Shown here in pieces: positions 52,731 through 62,113 of a DNA stretch of 64,000 nucleotides. Numbering within the stretch: the first letter of the stretch is position 1; every line of letters begins with the position of its first letter. Under the pieces are notes generated by a model that did no database searches, was not told the origin of the DNA, and saw only the letters and a program-made list of their open reading frames with translations. The position numbers and the translations under genes were made by a program. The DNA comes from Bacillota bacterium (GTDB lineage: Bacteria; Bacillota; Sulfobacillia; Sulfobacillales; Sulfobacillaceae): NCBI GenBank assembly GCA_021820485.1, contig JAKADO010000004.1, positions 1 through 64,000 of the forward strand, read 5' to 3'.

Positions 52731-53672
52731 CTAGGAAGTCTCTGGATGTTCCCCTGGCCCCGTACGCAATGCCTCTCCCAATGTGCCGGACCGACCCTCC
52801 CGACTCAAGAGCAGCGCTCCCACCACGATGAGAATCGAGCCGGCGAGAAACCCCCAGCGAATGGGCTCCTTCAGCACCAACCACCCCAGAAGCGTCCCAA
52901 CCACTGGTTGCAAAAAGAAGTAAATTCCCGCGGCGGCTGCGCTCACGGCCTGAACTCCCTGATTCCAGAGAAAGAAAGCCCCTGCCGTCGCCACGACACC
53001 GACATAAAGAAGGCCCTCCAGAGTGCCCCATTGCGTCAGGCGGGGCAGCATTCGAACAAAGGGGCCGAGCGCCGCCGGAGTGAGCAGAGCCCAAGCGACC
53101 AGCATGCCATAGAACGTAACCAGGAGCGGCGAGTAGGTATGCGGCACCTGCTTGACCATGACCGACATCAACGCCCAAGTCAGCGCCGCTGCCCCAAGGA
53201 TGAGTCCTCCGACAGCCTGCCGCGAGCCCAGCGGCCCTATGCCCGCGATGACCAAAACACCCAGGGTTGCCGCTCCCAGCGAGAGCGCGCGTCTAAGCGT
53301 AATGGGCTCGTGCCGAATTAACCGGGCAAACACCACCATGAAGGCTGGCGTGGCGGCTGTCACTACCGAGCCCATCTGCGCGGTGGAGAGCGCCGTTCCC
53401 ACAAATTGAGCCCCAATTGATATCACATATCCAATTACGCCGATGGCGGCCACAAGCAGCACGTGTTGAGGCTCAACCCTCCACGACGCGCGCCTTAACA
53501 CCAGGGCAAAGCCCAGCACTACAAGAGCTATGAGGTATCGAATCCACATCAAGAGGGGCGCGCTCATCTCGGTAAGCAAGACCTTGGAAACCACGTACAT
53601 GCCGCCCCAGGCACTGGCCGCGAGAATGAGAGAGATTGGACCTACCCAGCGCGAACGTGTTTTCATACGCAT
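52731..53672 (-). CDS. EamA/DMT-superfamily permease
   Basis: This 313-residue protein has ten hydrophobic segments and two EamA repeats, beginning VGPISLILAASAWGGMYVVS with the typical AxxWGxxfv pattern. Homologues export amino acids or metabolites; the substrate is unknown. The ATG at 53672 is kept, but an ATG two codons later is equally possible since no strong ribosome site is visible. It is divergent from proB and lies upstream of the Ca2+-type ATPase gene. Confidence 0.88.
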   Translation of the reverse strand: MRMKTRSRWVGPISLILAASAWGGMYVVSKVLLTEMSAPLLMWIRYLIALVVLGFALVLRRASWRVEPQHVLLVAAIGVIGYVISIGAQFVGTALSTAQMGSVVTAATPAFMVVFARLIRHEPITLRRALSLGAATLGVLVIAGIGPLGSRQAVGGLILGAAALTWALMSVMVKQVPHTYSPLLVTFYGMLVAWALLTPAALGPFVRMLPRLTQWGTLEGLLYVGVVATAGAFFLWNQGVQAVSAAAAGIYFFLQPVVGTLLGWLVLKEPIRWGFLAGSILIVVGALLLSREGRSGTLGEALRTGPGEHPETS

Positions 53673-53726
53673 TACTTCGCAATTGGCCGCTATTCTCCTG
53701 TCATCTCCGAGACTTTTTTCAACCTC

Positions 53727-53755
53727 TCGACAAGGCAGTGCAGACGGAATATAAT
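53727..53755 (+). promoter_or_regulatory. Promoter of proBA
   Basis: TCGACA (53727-53732), 17 bases, TATAAT (53750-53755). The start near 53762 gives a leader of about 40 bases with AAGGAGGAG. Confidence 0.75.
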
Positions 53756-53799
53756 ACGTTCATCTGTATATTTATGCACATCGCCCAAGGAGGAGTCCC

Positions 53800-54588
53800 A
53801 TGCGCCGCGTGATTAAAATTGGCACGTCAACGGCACTCACCCCCCATGGCTCGATACACGAGCAGCGTCTTTCGGAAATCGCCACTGGTCTGCGTCTTCT
53901 GATCGCCCGCGGAGACCAGGTTGTCCTGGTGGTCTCGGGGGCGGTCGGGTTGGGCCGCAGCCTTCATCCCAAGACCCCGTTGTCCCACGCGGCGCGCCAG
54001 GCCCATGCGGCTCTGGGACAGACCTTGCTGCTGGAAGCCTATCGCACGGCTCTCCGGCCGCTGGCCGCGGCGCAGCTCTTGGTCACCGGCGCGGACTTTC
54101 AGGACCCTGTTGTAAGCTCCACCTTTCGGGACACGCTGCTCCACTTGATGGCCATTGGCGCCGTGCCCCTCGTGAACGCCAACGATCCCATTACGAGCCA
54201 CCAGACCTCGATCGACAACGACACCTTGGCGGCCCATGTGGCCGCGCTTTGGGGCGCCGGACAACTCGTGCTGCTCTCCGACGTGGATGGCCTATACAGC
54301 GATAACCCACGCACCAATCCCAACGCCTACCGCATACCCGTCATGTCCTGGGTCACCCCCGCACATCTCGATCAGTTTGCGCACGGCAGTCCTGGCCCGT
54401 GGGGCTACGGCGGCATCGTGTCGAAGCTCCGCGCCGCTCAAATTGCCCAGGAGGCGGGAGTTGAAACCATACTGATGGCGGGAGATTCCCCCGGGGTCTG
54501 GCATGCCCTCGCATCCCGAGACTATCGCCAAGCCACCCGGTTTCAGGCCAACAAGGAGGACCGCCATGCTGCAGGAACGATTAGCTGA
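53800..54588 (+). CDS. proB: Glutamate 5-kinase without PUA domain
   Basis: This 262-residue amino-acid kinase makes glutamyl 5-phosphate, the first step of proline synthesis. VIKIGTSTALTP, VVLVVSGAVGLGRSL, VPLVNANDPIT, LLSDVDGLYSDNPRTNPNA and YGGIVSKLRAAQIAQEAGV cover the substrate and ATP sites. Unlike many bacterial ProB it ends before a C-terminal PUA domain. The ATG at 53800 follows AAGGAGGAG. Its end overlaps proA by 23 bases. Proline also serves osmotic adjustment. Confidence 0.95.
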   Translation: MRRVIKIGTSTALTPHGSIHEQRLSEIATGLRLLIARGDQVVLVVSGAVGLGRSLHPKTPLSHAARQAHAALGQTLLLEAYRTALRPLAAAQLLVTGADFQDPVVSSTFRDTLLHLMAIGAVPLVNANDPITSHQTSIDNDTLAAHVAALWGAGQLVLLSDVDGLYSDNPRTNPNAYRIPVMSWVTPAHLDQFAHGSPGPWGYGGIVSKLRAAQIAQEAGVETILMAGDSPGVWHALASRDYRQATRFQANKEDRHAAGTIS

Positions 54589-55804
54589 AGCCAAGGACGC
54601 ACAACGGTCTTGGGCTCAATCCACCCTTGCCGCGAGACATCGGGTATTGAGCCTCATGGAAGATCTCCTCTTTCATCGCCAAGACATTGTCTTGAAAGCC
54701 AATCAGGAGGACCTCGCGCACGCCGAGCGCCAAGGATTGGATGAGCCGCGCCGCGCCCGCCTTCGTCTTTCGGAGGCGAAACTTCAAGGCCTAGCTCAGG
54801 GCCTTGCCGCTGTCCGGCAGCTCCCCGACCCTCTAGGACTCGGCACGCGGCGAACGCTCGCCAATGGGCTCGTTTTGGAGCAAGTGCAAGTGCCGCTCGG
54901 GGTTGTTGCACTCATTTATGAAAGCCGACCAAGCGTGACGGTGGAAGCGGTCAGCTTGGTGTTGAAAAGCGGCAACGCGATTCTCTTGCGTGGAAGCCGC
55001 GAAGCGCAGCACACCAATGCAGCCTTGGTCACCTTATGGCAAGAGGCGCTGAAGCAAGCGGAGTGCCCCCAGTCCCTGGTGCAGCTGCTGGATGATCCAA
55101 GCCGCGCGATGGCCCGACAGCTCATGCATCTTGAAGGCCTTGACCTCTTGATTCCCCGCGGGGGAGCGTCGCTCATCAAGACAGTGGTGCAAGAAGCCAC
55201 TGTCCCCGTGGTGGAAACCGGGGTCGGCAATTGTCATCTGTATGTTGATGCTGCGGCCGATCTTGCGATGGCGGTTCGCATCCTTCGGGACGGCAAGGTG
55301 GGAAACCCGGCGGTCTGCAATGCGCTTGAAACCGTTTTGGTTCACCGGTCCGTGCACCGCGCGTTTCTCCCCATGGCGAATGACGCGCTCAAAGCGGATG
55401 GCGTCGTGTGGCACGGCGACGCGTGCGTCCAATCCCTGGTGCCAGGTGCGCTCCCGGCCACAGAGGCGGACTGGTCGGAGGAATACTTGGGACTGCATCT
55501 CGCCGCCCGGGTCGTGGACAGTCTTGACGAGGCGCTGACTCACGTGCACCGTTACGGCACCCGCCATTCAGAAACCATTGTCACCAACGACCACGCGGTG
55601 GGGGAGCGATTCCTGGCCGAAGTCGACGCGGCCGTGGTGTACTGGAATGCTTCAACGCGGTTCTCTGACGGATATCAGTTTGGCTTGGGGGGCGAAATGG
55701 GCATCAGCACCCAAAAGCTTCACGCCCGCGGGCCGATGGGAATGGCAGCCTTGACCAGCACCAAAACGCTGGCCTACGGAAACGGCCAGACACGCGATTT
55801 CTAG
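54566..55804 (+). CDS. proA: Gamma-glutamyl phosphate reductase
   Basis: This 412-residue NADPH-dependent reductase gives glutamate 5-semialdehyde. The segment LGVVALIYESRPSVTVEAVS, RGGASLIKTV, VVETGVGNCHLYVDAAADL, and the catalytic Cys in GNPAVCNALETVLVH identify it. I use the ATG at 54566, after AAGGAGG, within the end of proB. It ends against gltB at a shared bidirectional terminator. Confidence 0.96.
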   Translation: MLQERLAEAKDAQRSWAQSTLAARHRVLSLMEDLLFHRQDIVLKANQEDLAHAERQGLDEPRRARLRLSEAKLQGLAQGLAAVRQLPDPLGLGTRRTLANGLVLEQVQVPLGVVALIYESRPSVTVEAVSLVLKSGNAILLRGSREAQHTNAALVTLWQEALKQAECPQSLVQLLDDPSRAMARQLMHLEGLDLLIPRGGASLIKTVVQEATVPVVETGVGNCHLYVDAAADLAMAVRILRDGKVGNPAVCNALETVLVHRSVHRAFLPMANDALKADGVVWHGDACVQSLVPGALPATEADWSEEYLGLHLAARVVDSLDEALTHVHRYGTRHSETIVTNDHAVGERFLAEVDAAVVYWNASTRFSDGYQFGLGGEMGISTQKLHARGPMGMAALTSTKTLAYGNGQTRDF

Positions 55805-55809
55805 TCAAA

Positions 55810-55830
55810 AGGGGCGGCACTGCCGCCCCT
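55810..55830. terminator. Bidirectional terminator between proA and gltB
   Basis: A 9-bp stem AGGGGCGGC (55810-55818) / GCCGCCCCT (55822-55830) with a three-base loop. On the minus strand it is followed by TTTTGACT; on the plus strand by ATTCTGT. It begins six bases after the proA stop and includes two of the gltB stop-codon bases. Confidence 0.75.
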
Positions 55831-58800
55831 ATTCTGTCGATATCTGCTGGTCCAACCCGCCGGCTTCTGGCACGACCTTGAGAAAGTGGCTCAGGGGATC
55901 TCGCAACAGGGGTTCCAAGTCCGAGACCCGTTCGGGCTGCCCACTGGCTTCCAAGGCTTCGACAGCGTGCCGCAGCAAGGCCTGAATGGGACCCGCGTCG
56001 GCGCTCTGCACTGCTTGGAGCTTCACAGCCGCTCCGCGCGACAGTCTGGTCCGCAAGAACGCCTCGGTTAGACCTCGCCCTGGGTCATGCAAGAGGTAGA
56101 TGATGCCGCCGGTCATGCCAGCAGCCAGCCAGGGTCCCGGATCGGCCAGCACCATCGCCTCCCCTTGTGTCATATATTCGAAGCCAAACCCCTTGATTGC
56201 AGCGCTTTCCCACCATCCCCCGGATCCGGGATCCGGAAGGCCATCACCCATAATGACTATGCGCGCGCCAGCCAAGCGTACGCCCGCCCGGGCGTCGGCT
56301 CCCCCCTGAACGATAATGGTTCCGTCTTGAGCGCCGTAGGCCAGACTCTTGCCCACGTGCCCACCGAGTCCACGGGATTTCATCACCCAGATGCGCCCGC
56401 CGGATGCCCCCTTGCCCACGCCATCCTGAGCGCCTCCCCACGCCAGGCAACTTAACCCCGCCGTCAGAAAAGCGCCAAACCCCTGACCCGCCACCCCCGG
56501 CACCACCACCTGCTCCGGCCACTCGGCCTGGCGTGCTGCCAACCGCCCCGCTTGGGACACGCCAGCCAGACGCATGCGATGTCCATTGTCCGCGCCGGAA
56601 CCGGCTCTCCGGTCCGCTGGCACAGCCGCACCGTTCACTTCTGACAACAACGTGTCTTCCTCGGCCAGTGACTCAACCCATGCTCGAAAGTCCAGCCGCT
56701 CCTGAGCGCCCCATTGCCGCAGCCATTGCCATTGCCCCACCGCCTCCCGCACCGAGGCAATCCCGAGATGCTTCAAACGAGAAGCCAGTTCCTCGCCTAA
56801 GCCCTGAAAGAACCGGGTCAAATGGTCGACCGCAACATCCAGATGTTGCGGCTGAAAGCGCTTGACACCGCGGGTCGCGGCCTCCGCCTCACTGTCGATT
56901 TGGGTGGTAATGCCTACGTGGCAGGTGTCCTTTTGGCATTGCCGGCAGATGGTGCACCCTAGAGCCACCATAGCCATGGTGCCGAAGCCCACGCGATCCG
57001 CCCCCAGCAAAATCAACTTCAAGACATCATCACTGGTGCGCACCCCGCCGTCAGCCCACAGCTCAACCCGCGACCGGACGCCAGACTGCACCAATGCCTG
57101 ATGGACCAGCGGCACGCCAATATCGACGGGCAATCCCGCGTGGCGAAGCGCATGGAGACGGGCCGCGCCAGTTCCTCCGTCAAATCCGGACAGGGCAATC
57201 ACATCGGCCCCAGTCTTGACAATGCCGACCGCAATCGTGCCAATGTTTGGCACTACGGGAACCTTCACCACTACCCGGAGACTGGGATTAACGGCCTTAA
57301 GCTCCTCGACCAGTTGACGCAGATCCTCAATGGAATACAAATCATGGTTGTTGCTTGGTGAAATCAAGTCGATGCCCGGCTTGGCGTTCCGGGCTTTGGC
57401 GACTTTTGGTGAGACTTTCCGGCCCGGAAGATGTCCCCCTTCTCCGGGCTTCGCACCCTGGCCGATTTTAATCTCCACATAGCGAGCGCCGTTCAAGAGC
57501 GTCGCGTTCACACCAAACCGCCCGGATGCCACCTGATATCCACGCCAAGGCGCGTACTGCCCGATCATGTCGGGAATCTCCCCGCCTTCCCCGTTCATAG
57601 AGACGATATTGAGCACCCGCGCAGCCTCGGCATAGGCCCGAAAAGCTGTCTCGCCTTGCGATCCGAAGGACATCGACGAAATCACGAACGGGTAGTCATG
57701 GGTTCCCGTTTTCAAGGAGGTTGCCGCGATCGGGTGCGCATCATGCCGCGTCACGCGCAGCACGTGCCGCATCTGGGTGGGCAGTTGCTGCTCCACTGCG
57801 CGGACAGCCAGTAGGAAGTCCCGTCCCGAAATCTCCCCGGAAGCCATGCGCAACCCCGCCTTGTAGACGTGCGTACTCGAGCGCAAGATGAAGCGCGGCT
57901 TCTCCTCGGAGGCCATCACAGCCATCCGTTCCTGCCATATTAATTGACGCCGCCGCTCCCAATCTTCCAACTTGGGCGCCGCAAAGGTTGGCACCCCCAG
58001 AAGGTCGGCCACCTCGGCCGGAAGCCCAATAGCCGAAAAGTTTCTCCCATAGCCTGCCAGCCAATGGGTCCCCATTGTGGAAATAATCTTTTCAAGTCCA
58101 TGGTTCAAGACCGGGAGGGCCGACCCGACGTCTCCCATCAGCCCCCACAGGGCATAGGGAACCAGAGCGCTTGCACCCAGTCCCAGGAGAACCGCCGCAT
58201 CGTGCAGGTGTCGAATCGAACCACTCCGCACCACAATGGATGCCTGCCGGTCCAAGCCTGCTTCCCGAAGGGCGGTCTTGACCGCCGCCAACGCCAGCGC
58301 CGGATCAAGCCCAACCGAAGCCTCTGGCTGATAAGCGCCACGATCGTCCAAGACCAGCACCACCGCTCCCTGGCGCACCGCCGACTGCGCTGTTTGACCG
58401 AGGCGCTTTGAAGCGGCAATCTCGGCCACGTTCCGGGGCCAGTGCAGCGGCAAAATGACCGGGGCTTCGGGAAAGTGTCCGGCAATTGCCTCTAAATCCT
58501 GATCCGTCATCCAGGGGTGCTCAATATGCAGGATCGCCTCCTTCCCGAGAGTCGCGAAATTCGAAGGTCTCGAGCCAATCCATCCGTCCAAGCGGAAATG
58601 CTCCGCCTCGCGTTCGCGGTCAAGCGCGGGGTTGGTCACCACTGCCACCGTCTCGTGCAAGTGGTCTGCCACCGTTACATTCCCGTCCGCCAGAGCTGCC
58701 AAAGGCCCATCAAACCCCAACGACCCAATGGGCTCCTGCCCTGTCTCCCGCCACGCCTTCACCACATTCAGATCATCGCGCGTCCACCCGTCAGCAGCCA

Positions 58801-60043
58801 GCCGCCACGAAGGCAAAGGGACGGCATAGGCGCCAGTTCCGGTGCTGATGGTGCGGACCGAAGGCTGGGGACCTATCCTCCTAACCAGCGATTGCTGAAT
58901 GGATTCCGCCGCCCATGATTGAATCGGGCCTTCGCGCTCCCACGTCCAAGCCAGAACCTCTCCAGCTCCCATGATGCGCGGCTCCGCAATCCACTCCTTC
59001 GACGGCACAATTCCCGGTTCAGACGACACCACGATGGTGGTATCGGTTTCGAGCACCCACAGCGGCCGGAGACCCATGGCATCCACAGCCGCAACCAAAG
59101 AGAAGCCGTCTGTCACAACCAGTGCCTGGGGCCCCTGAACGACTGGGGGCCAAAGCGTTTCCACTTGTGCATGCACGGTTTGCCACTCGGCCGGCCAATC
59201 CTGAACCATGGACGGCGGCGGCGCCGACAAAAGACGCACCGTCTCGGCCAATGAGAGTCCCCAACGGCGGCGCAGCAAGGCCAAGGCATAATCCAGCGAT
59301 TGCGAGTCGCTTCCCTCCCGCACCGGATTCACGCCGAGGCCGGCCAACTCACTGCGCACGCGGTCGATGGTGTTGATCTCCCCGTTGTGGGCCAATCCCA
59401 GGAATGGCTGAACCCGCATTAGGGAGGTCGCAGTGTTGGTTGAAAATCGATTGTGTCCCACGACCAGCCGAGGATGGAATCCATCGCCCCAGAGTTTGTG
59501 GGCATATTCCCGAAGCCGCTGACTATCCCCGCGGCACTTCAATACCGCCAGCTCGCGGTCAAAAGACGCCACTCGCCCGGGCAATGCGCGTTCAAGCCGC
59601 TCAAGAGCCGCGACAAAGCGACGATCATCGTCGTCTCGTGGGTTGAGTTCCAAAGCCGCGCTCCACAGCCCTTCATCGCCATCGATGACGTCCCAGTATG
59701 CCGAAATGACGGAAAAACCTTCGTGTCCCAGCTCTGACCGCACCAACTCCGCTGTAGACCGCTCTTCGGCCAGCGGGATGGCCAGCGTAAGATACCACAA
59801 TTGGTTCCGATTCAGTGGCCGGTCTGACAACCGTAAATTCCATAGGTGACGCGGGCGACTGACGAGAAGTCCTGCCCCATCCGATTGCCCGTCAATTTTG
59901 CCAGCCCGATGCTCCATCGTCTGAAGCGCGTCCAAGGCGCCGACCCACAACGGCTGAGCCGCCTGAGGCGCTGGATCCTTGAGAACCGCCGCATACACCG
60001 CGCACGCATCATACTCGGGCTTTGAAACTTGCGCTATACGCAT
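55829..60043 (-). CDS. gltB: Glutamate synthase large subunit
   Basis: This 1404-residue flavoenzyme makes two glutamates from glutamine and 2-oxoglutarate. The N-terminal amidotransferase domain carries the presumed nucleophile Cys at about residue 14 (YDACAVYAAVL) and VGHNRFSTNT...LAHNGEINTI. The FMN domain shows SMNGEGGEIPD, QGAKPGEGGHLPGRKV and GFDGGTGAARL. The iron-sulfur site is CTICRQCQKDTC, with the canonical 6/5 spacing plus one extra Cys. The C-terminal GXGXG domain follows. The ATG at 60043 lies behind AAGGAGGTG; the longer frame is unneeded. The size is about 100 residues under the usual. No gltD small subunit is adjacent, so the electron donor is unclear. Confidence 0.92.
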   Translation of the reverse strand: MRIAQVSKPEYDACAVYAAVLKDPAPQAAQPLWVGALDALQTMEHRAGKIDGQSDGAGLLVSRPRHLWNLRLSDRPLNRNQLWYLTLAIPLAEERSTAELVRSELGHEGFSVISAYWDVIDGDEGLWSAALELNPRDDDDRRFVAALERLERALPGRVASFDRELAVLKCRGDSQRLREYAHKLWGDGFHPRLVVGHNRFSTNTATSLMRVQPFLGLAHNGEINTIDRVRSELAGLGVNPVREGSDSQSLDYALALLRRRWGLSLAETVRLLSAPPPSMVQDWPAEWQTVHAQVETLWPPVVQGPQALVVTDGFSLVAAVDAMGLRPLWVLETDTTIVVSSEPGIVPSKEWIAEPRIMGAGEVLAWTWEREGPIQSWAAESIQQSLVRRIGPQPSVRTISTGTGAYAVPLPSWRLAADGWTRDDLNVVKAWRETGQEPIGSLGFDGPLAALADGNVTVADHLHETVAVVTNPALDREREAEHFRLDGWIGSRPSNFATLGKEAILHIEHPWMTDQDLEAIAGHFPEAPVILPLHWPRNVAEIAASKRLGQTAQSAVRQGAVVLVLDDRGAYQPEASVGLDPALALAAVKTALREAGLDRQASIVVRSGSIRHLHDAAVLLGLGASALVPYALWGLMGDVGSALPVLNHGLEKIISTMGTHWLAGYGRNFSAIGLPAEVADLLGVPTFAAPKLEDWERRRQLIWQERMAVMASEEKPRFILRSSTHVYKAGLRMASGEISGRDFLLAVRAVEQQLPTQMRHVLRVTRHDAHPIAATSLKTGTHDYPFVISSMSFGSQGETAFRAYAEAARVLNIVSMNGEGGEIPDMIGQYAPWRGYQVASGRFGVNATLLNGARYVEIKIGQGAKPGEGGHLPGRKVSPKVAKARNAKPGIDLISPSNNHDLYSIEDLRQLVEELKAVNPSLRVVVKVPVVPNIGTIAVGIVKTGADVIALSGFDGGTGAARLHALRHAGLPVDIGVPLVHQALVQSGVRSRVELWADGGVRTSDDVLKLILLGADRVGFGTMAMVALGCTICRQCQKDTCHVGITTQIDSEAEAATRGVKRFQPQHLDVAVDHLTRFFQGLGEELASRLKHLGIASVREAVGQWQWLRQWGAQERLDFRAWVESLAEEDTLLSEVNGAAVPADRRAGSGADNGHRMRLAGVSQAGRLAARQAEWPEQVVVPGVAGQGFGAFLTAGLSCLAWGGAQDGVGKGASGGRIWVMKSRGLGGHVGKSLAYGAQDGTIIVQGGADARAGVRLAGARIVIMGDGLPDPGSGGWWESAAIKGFGFEYMTQGEAMVLADPGPWLAAGMTGGIIYLLHDPGRGLTEAFLRTRLSRGAAVKLQAVQSADAGPIQALLRHAVEALEASGQPERVSDLEPLLRDPLSHFLKVVPEAGGLDQQISTE

Positions 60044-60362
60044 ACGCGCACCTCCTTGCGGCAATAGAACCATCGAGAGCGGCCACCAACGTTCCGCTTC
60101 GATTCGGAATATGAGAACTAACTGGGGTATTGTGGACCACGCCAGCACCGTGGACTAGAAGCATCGGCGTCGGCTGCACACAATGTGATGACTGAGTTAT
60201 TCTGCGGGGTATTGGCATGATTATACAACACATTCCGCTATTTTGCCAAACATTATGAGGATACTATGTATATTTATGCTGTCTTTGGGATGACGTAACC
60301 GATATCAGGGTTTTGTATTAGAATATCCTTGCAGACGTCAAATTCTGAAGGAGCACCCAACT
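60044..60362. promoter_or_regulatory. Intergenic region between gltB and the MBL-fold gene
   Basis: No gene is supported here. It holds the gltB promoter (60220-60249), a gltB leader of about 170 bases, and the upstream region of the plus-strand metallo-hydrolase gene, in which TAGAAT near 60318 could be a -10. Short inverted repeats occur in the leader (CCACG/CGTGG around 60140-60155), but I see no known riboswitch motif. AAGGAG before 60363 is the ribosome site of the hydrolase gene. Confidence 0.5.
60220..60249 (-). promoter_or_regulatory. Promoter of gltB
   Basis: Read on the minus strand: TTGGCA (60244-60249), 18 bases, TATAAT (60220-60225), with a TG-like context upstream. The predicted start near 60212 leaves a long leader of about 170 bases before the gltB ATG. 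Confidence 0.7.
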
Positions 60363-61337
60363 ATGCCTGTCACCCGGATAACCCCGCACGTGGTCCTACT
60401 GCCCGTTCCGGTCCCACTGCCCGTGCACCACACCAATTGCTATGCCCTTGACACCGAAGATGGCTTCATCCTCATCGACACCGGCATGGACACTCCCGAC
60501 GCCAGAACTGCATGGCAGGCCTACGATGCCGAATTGGGACTGCACCGCAACCGTGTCCGACTCATCTTCGTGACCCACTTTCATCCGGACCACTTGGGCC
60601 TGGCCCATTGGCTCAGCGATCGCTTTGAGGCGCCGGTCGCCATGATGGCGGGCGACGCGGATACCGCAGAACATTACCTGGACTCGCCGGAAAGTCTGAC
60701 GGACGAGACCGCGCGCAACTTTTACACCGCGCATGGGGTTCCTCACGACCTCTTGGAGTCTTGGCGGAAGCTGGATGATGCCTTTCATCAGACCTTGTCA
60801 TTGCCGGCGGTGATCGAGCGTTACCACGATGGCCAAACCCTCAACATTGGCGCCCTGCGGCTCCAGTTGATTGAGCAAGGCGGCCACACGGACCACCAAG
60901 GGCTGGTGTACCTAGAGGATCAAAACTTGCTCTTCACGGGGGATCAGGTGCTGGCGCGCATTACACCCAATGTGAGCCGGTGGCCTGCGGGGCATTCCAA
61001 TCCGCTTGACGCCTACCTGAACTCCCTCCGGATGCTTCTTAAGCTGGGCCATCCCCAGGGGCTGCCAGCCCACGAAGCCATGCTGGATGATGTCAACGTG
61101 AGAATTCATGAACTCATCGCCCACCATGACCGCCGCAATCGCGACATTTTAGGGATACTGGGTGAGTCGCCCAGCTCCGCCTATGACCTCACACCCAAAT
61201 TGTTTCGGCGCAACCTCGATGGATATCAGTTCCGGTTCGCGCTTGGCGAAGCCTTAGCTCACTTGGAATTCCTCACGCAGCAAGACACCGTTCGAGTGAG
61301 TCAATCCCACGGCATCTGGATCTATGAGTGTTCCTAA
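60363..61337 (+). CDS. Metallo-beta-lactamase-fold hydrolase
   Basis: This 324-residue protein has the metal-binding motif HxHxDH in THFHPDHLGLAHWL, LIDTGMDTPDA before it, GGHTDHQGLVYL and FTGDQVLARITPN after, and a C-terminal winged-helix-like part (about 245-324). That is the layout of LACTB2-like hydrolases and some thioesterases or nucleases. The reaction is unknown. The ATG at 60363 follows AAGGAG. It is followed by the HAD gene after 20 bases, likely in one transcript. Confidence 0.88.
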   Translation: MPVTRITPHVVLLPVPVPLPVHHTNCYALDTEDGFILIDTGMDTPDARTAWQAYDAELGLHRNRVRLIFVTHFHPDHLGLAHWLSDRFEAPVAMMAGDADTAEHYLDSPESLTDETARNFYTAHGVPHDLLESWRKLDDAFHQTLSLPAVIERYHDGQTLNIGALRLQLIEQGGHTDHQGLVYLEDQNLLFTGDQVLARITPNVSRWPAGHSNPLDAYLNSLRMLLKLGHPQGLPAHEAMLDDVNVRIHELIAHHDRRNRDILGILGESPSSAYDLTPKLFRRNLDGYQFRFALGEALAHLEFLTQQDTVRVSQSHGIWIYECS

Positions 61338-61357
61338 GTGGAAAGGAGAGAGTTTCC

Positions 61358-62113
61358 GTGAAGCCCTGGGTCACCTTTGACCTCGACAATACCCTCTTGC
61401 GAAATCCCTACTGGCGCCTCCACTTCCGTCCCTGGCTGGAAGAGCAGGCAGCGCGTCAAGGTACGGATTATCGCGCGCTCTGGAATGCTTTCCGGCTGGA
61501 GGGCGAACGTCGGTGGCGTCAGGGACAGTGGGTGGAATCCTTTGATTGGCCGGATATTGCCCGTGAACTGGGATTGGAACCGCTCCCCGATCCCGTCCGA
61601 CCCTCTGCCCACGAAGTGCGGGCTCTCATCCTTCCCGGAGCCGAATCAGCCCTGAGACGACTGCATGCCGCCGATGTCCGCCTCGGTGTCGTCACCAATG
61701 GATTTCTGCGGTTCCAGAAGCCATACCTGGACGCGCTGGGCTGGGAGTATGGCTTCAAGGTTGTTGTAACCCCCGATCTGGTGGGAGCCGCCAAGCCCGC
61801 TGCCCGTGTCATGGCTCACGTCAGTCCGGGATTAGCCCACATCGGGGACCGTTTGAGTCACGACATTCTGGTGGCCCAGCGCACCGATCGAGTCGGAATT
61901 TTAATTGGGGAAGGCCGATTGGAGACCGACCGCATCGATCCGCTCGGGCCCGCCCGAATTATTCCCGACATTCACCTGCACCACTTAGGCGATTTGCCAA
62001 ACATCGTCACCTGGTTGTTAAACCGCGATCAACAGGCATCGTCTCCAAGGGATGGATTGCGACCCCGCTCCCCAGTGTCACTGCCGCATCAACGACCGAT
62101 TGGTGATGTGTGA
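61358..62113 (+). CDS. HAD-superfamily hydrolase
   Basis: This 251-residue phosphatase-like protein has motif I FDLDNTLL, motif II VVTNG, a Lys in VGAAKPAARV and motif IV HIGDRLSHDI. The helical cap between motifs I and II indicates a C1-type HAD phosphatase with a small-molecule substrate. I use the GTG at 61358, after GGAGAG, rather than the frame start inside the preceding gene. Its last 36 codons overlap, on the opposite strand, the end of the YhaN-like gene; the true domain appears to end at about TWLLNRD. Confidence 0.85.
   Translation: MKPWVTFDLDNTLLRNPYWRLHFRPWLEEQAARQGTDYRALWNAFRLEGERRWRQGQWVESFDWPDIARELGLEPLPDPVRPSAHEVRALILPGAESALRRLHAADVRLGVVTNGFLRFQKPYLDALGWEYGFKVVVTPDLVGAAKPAARVMAHVSPGLAHIGDRLSHDILVAQRTDRVGILIGEGRLETDRIDPLGPARIIPDIHLHHLGDLPNIVTWLLNRDQQASSPRDGLRPRSPVSLPHQRPIGDV

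Noticed and set aside
60060-60212. Glutamine riboswitch in the gltB leader
   Set aside because: The short conserved sequences of known glutamine-binding RNAs were not seen; only generic inverted repeats are present.
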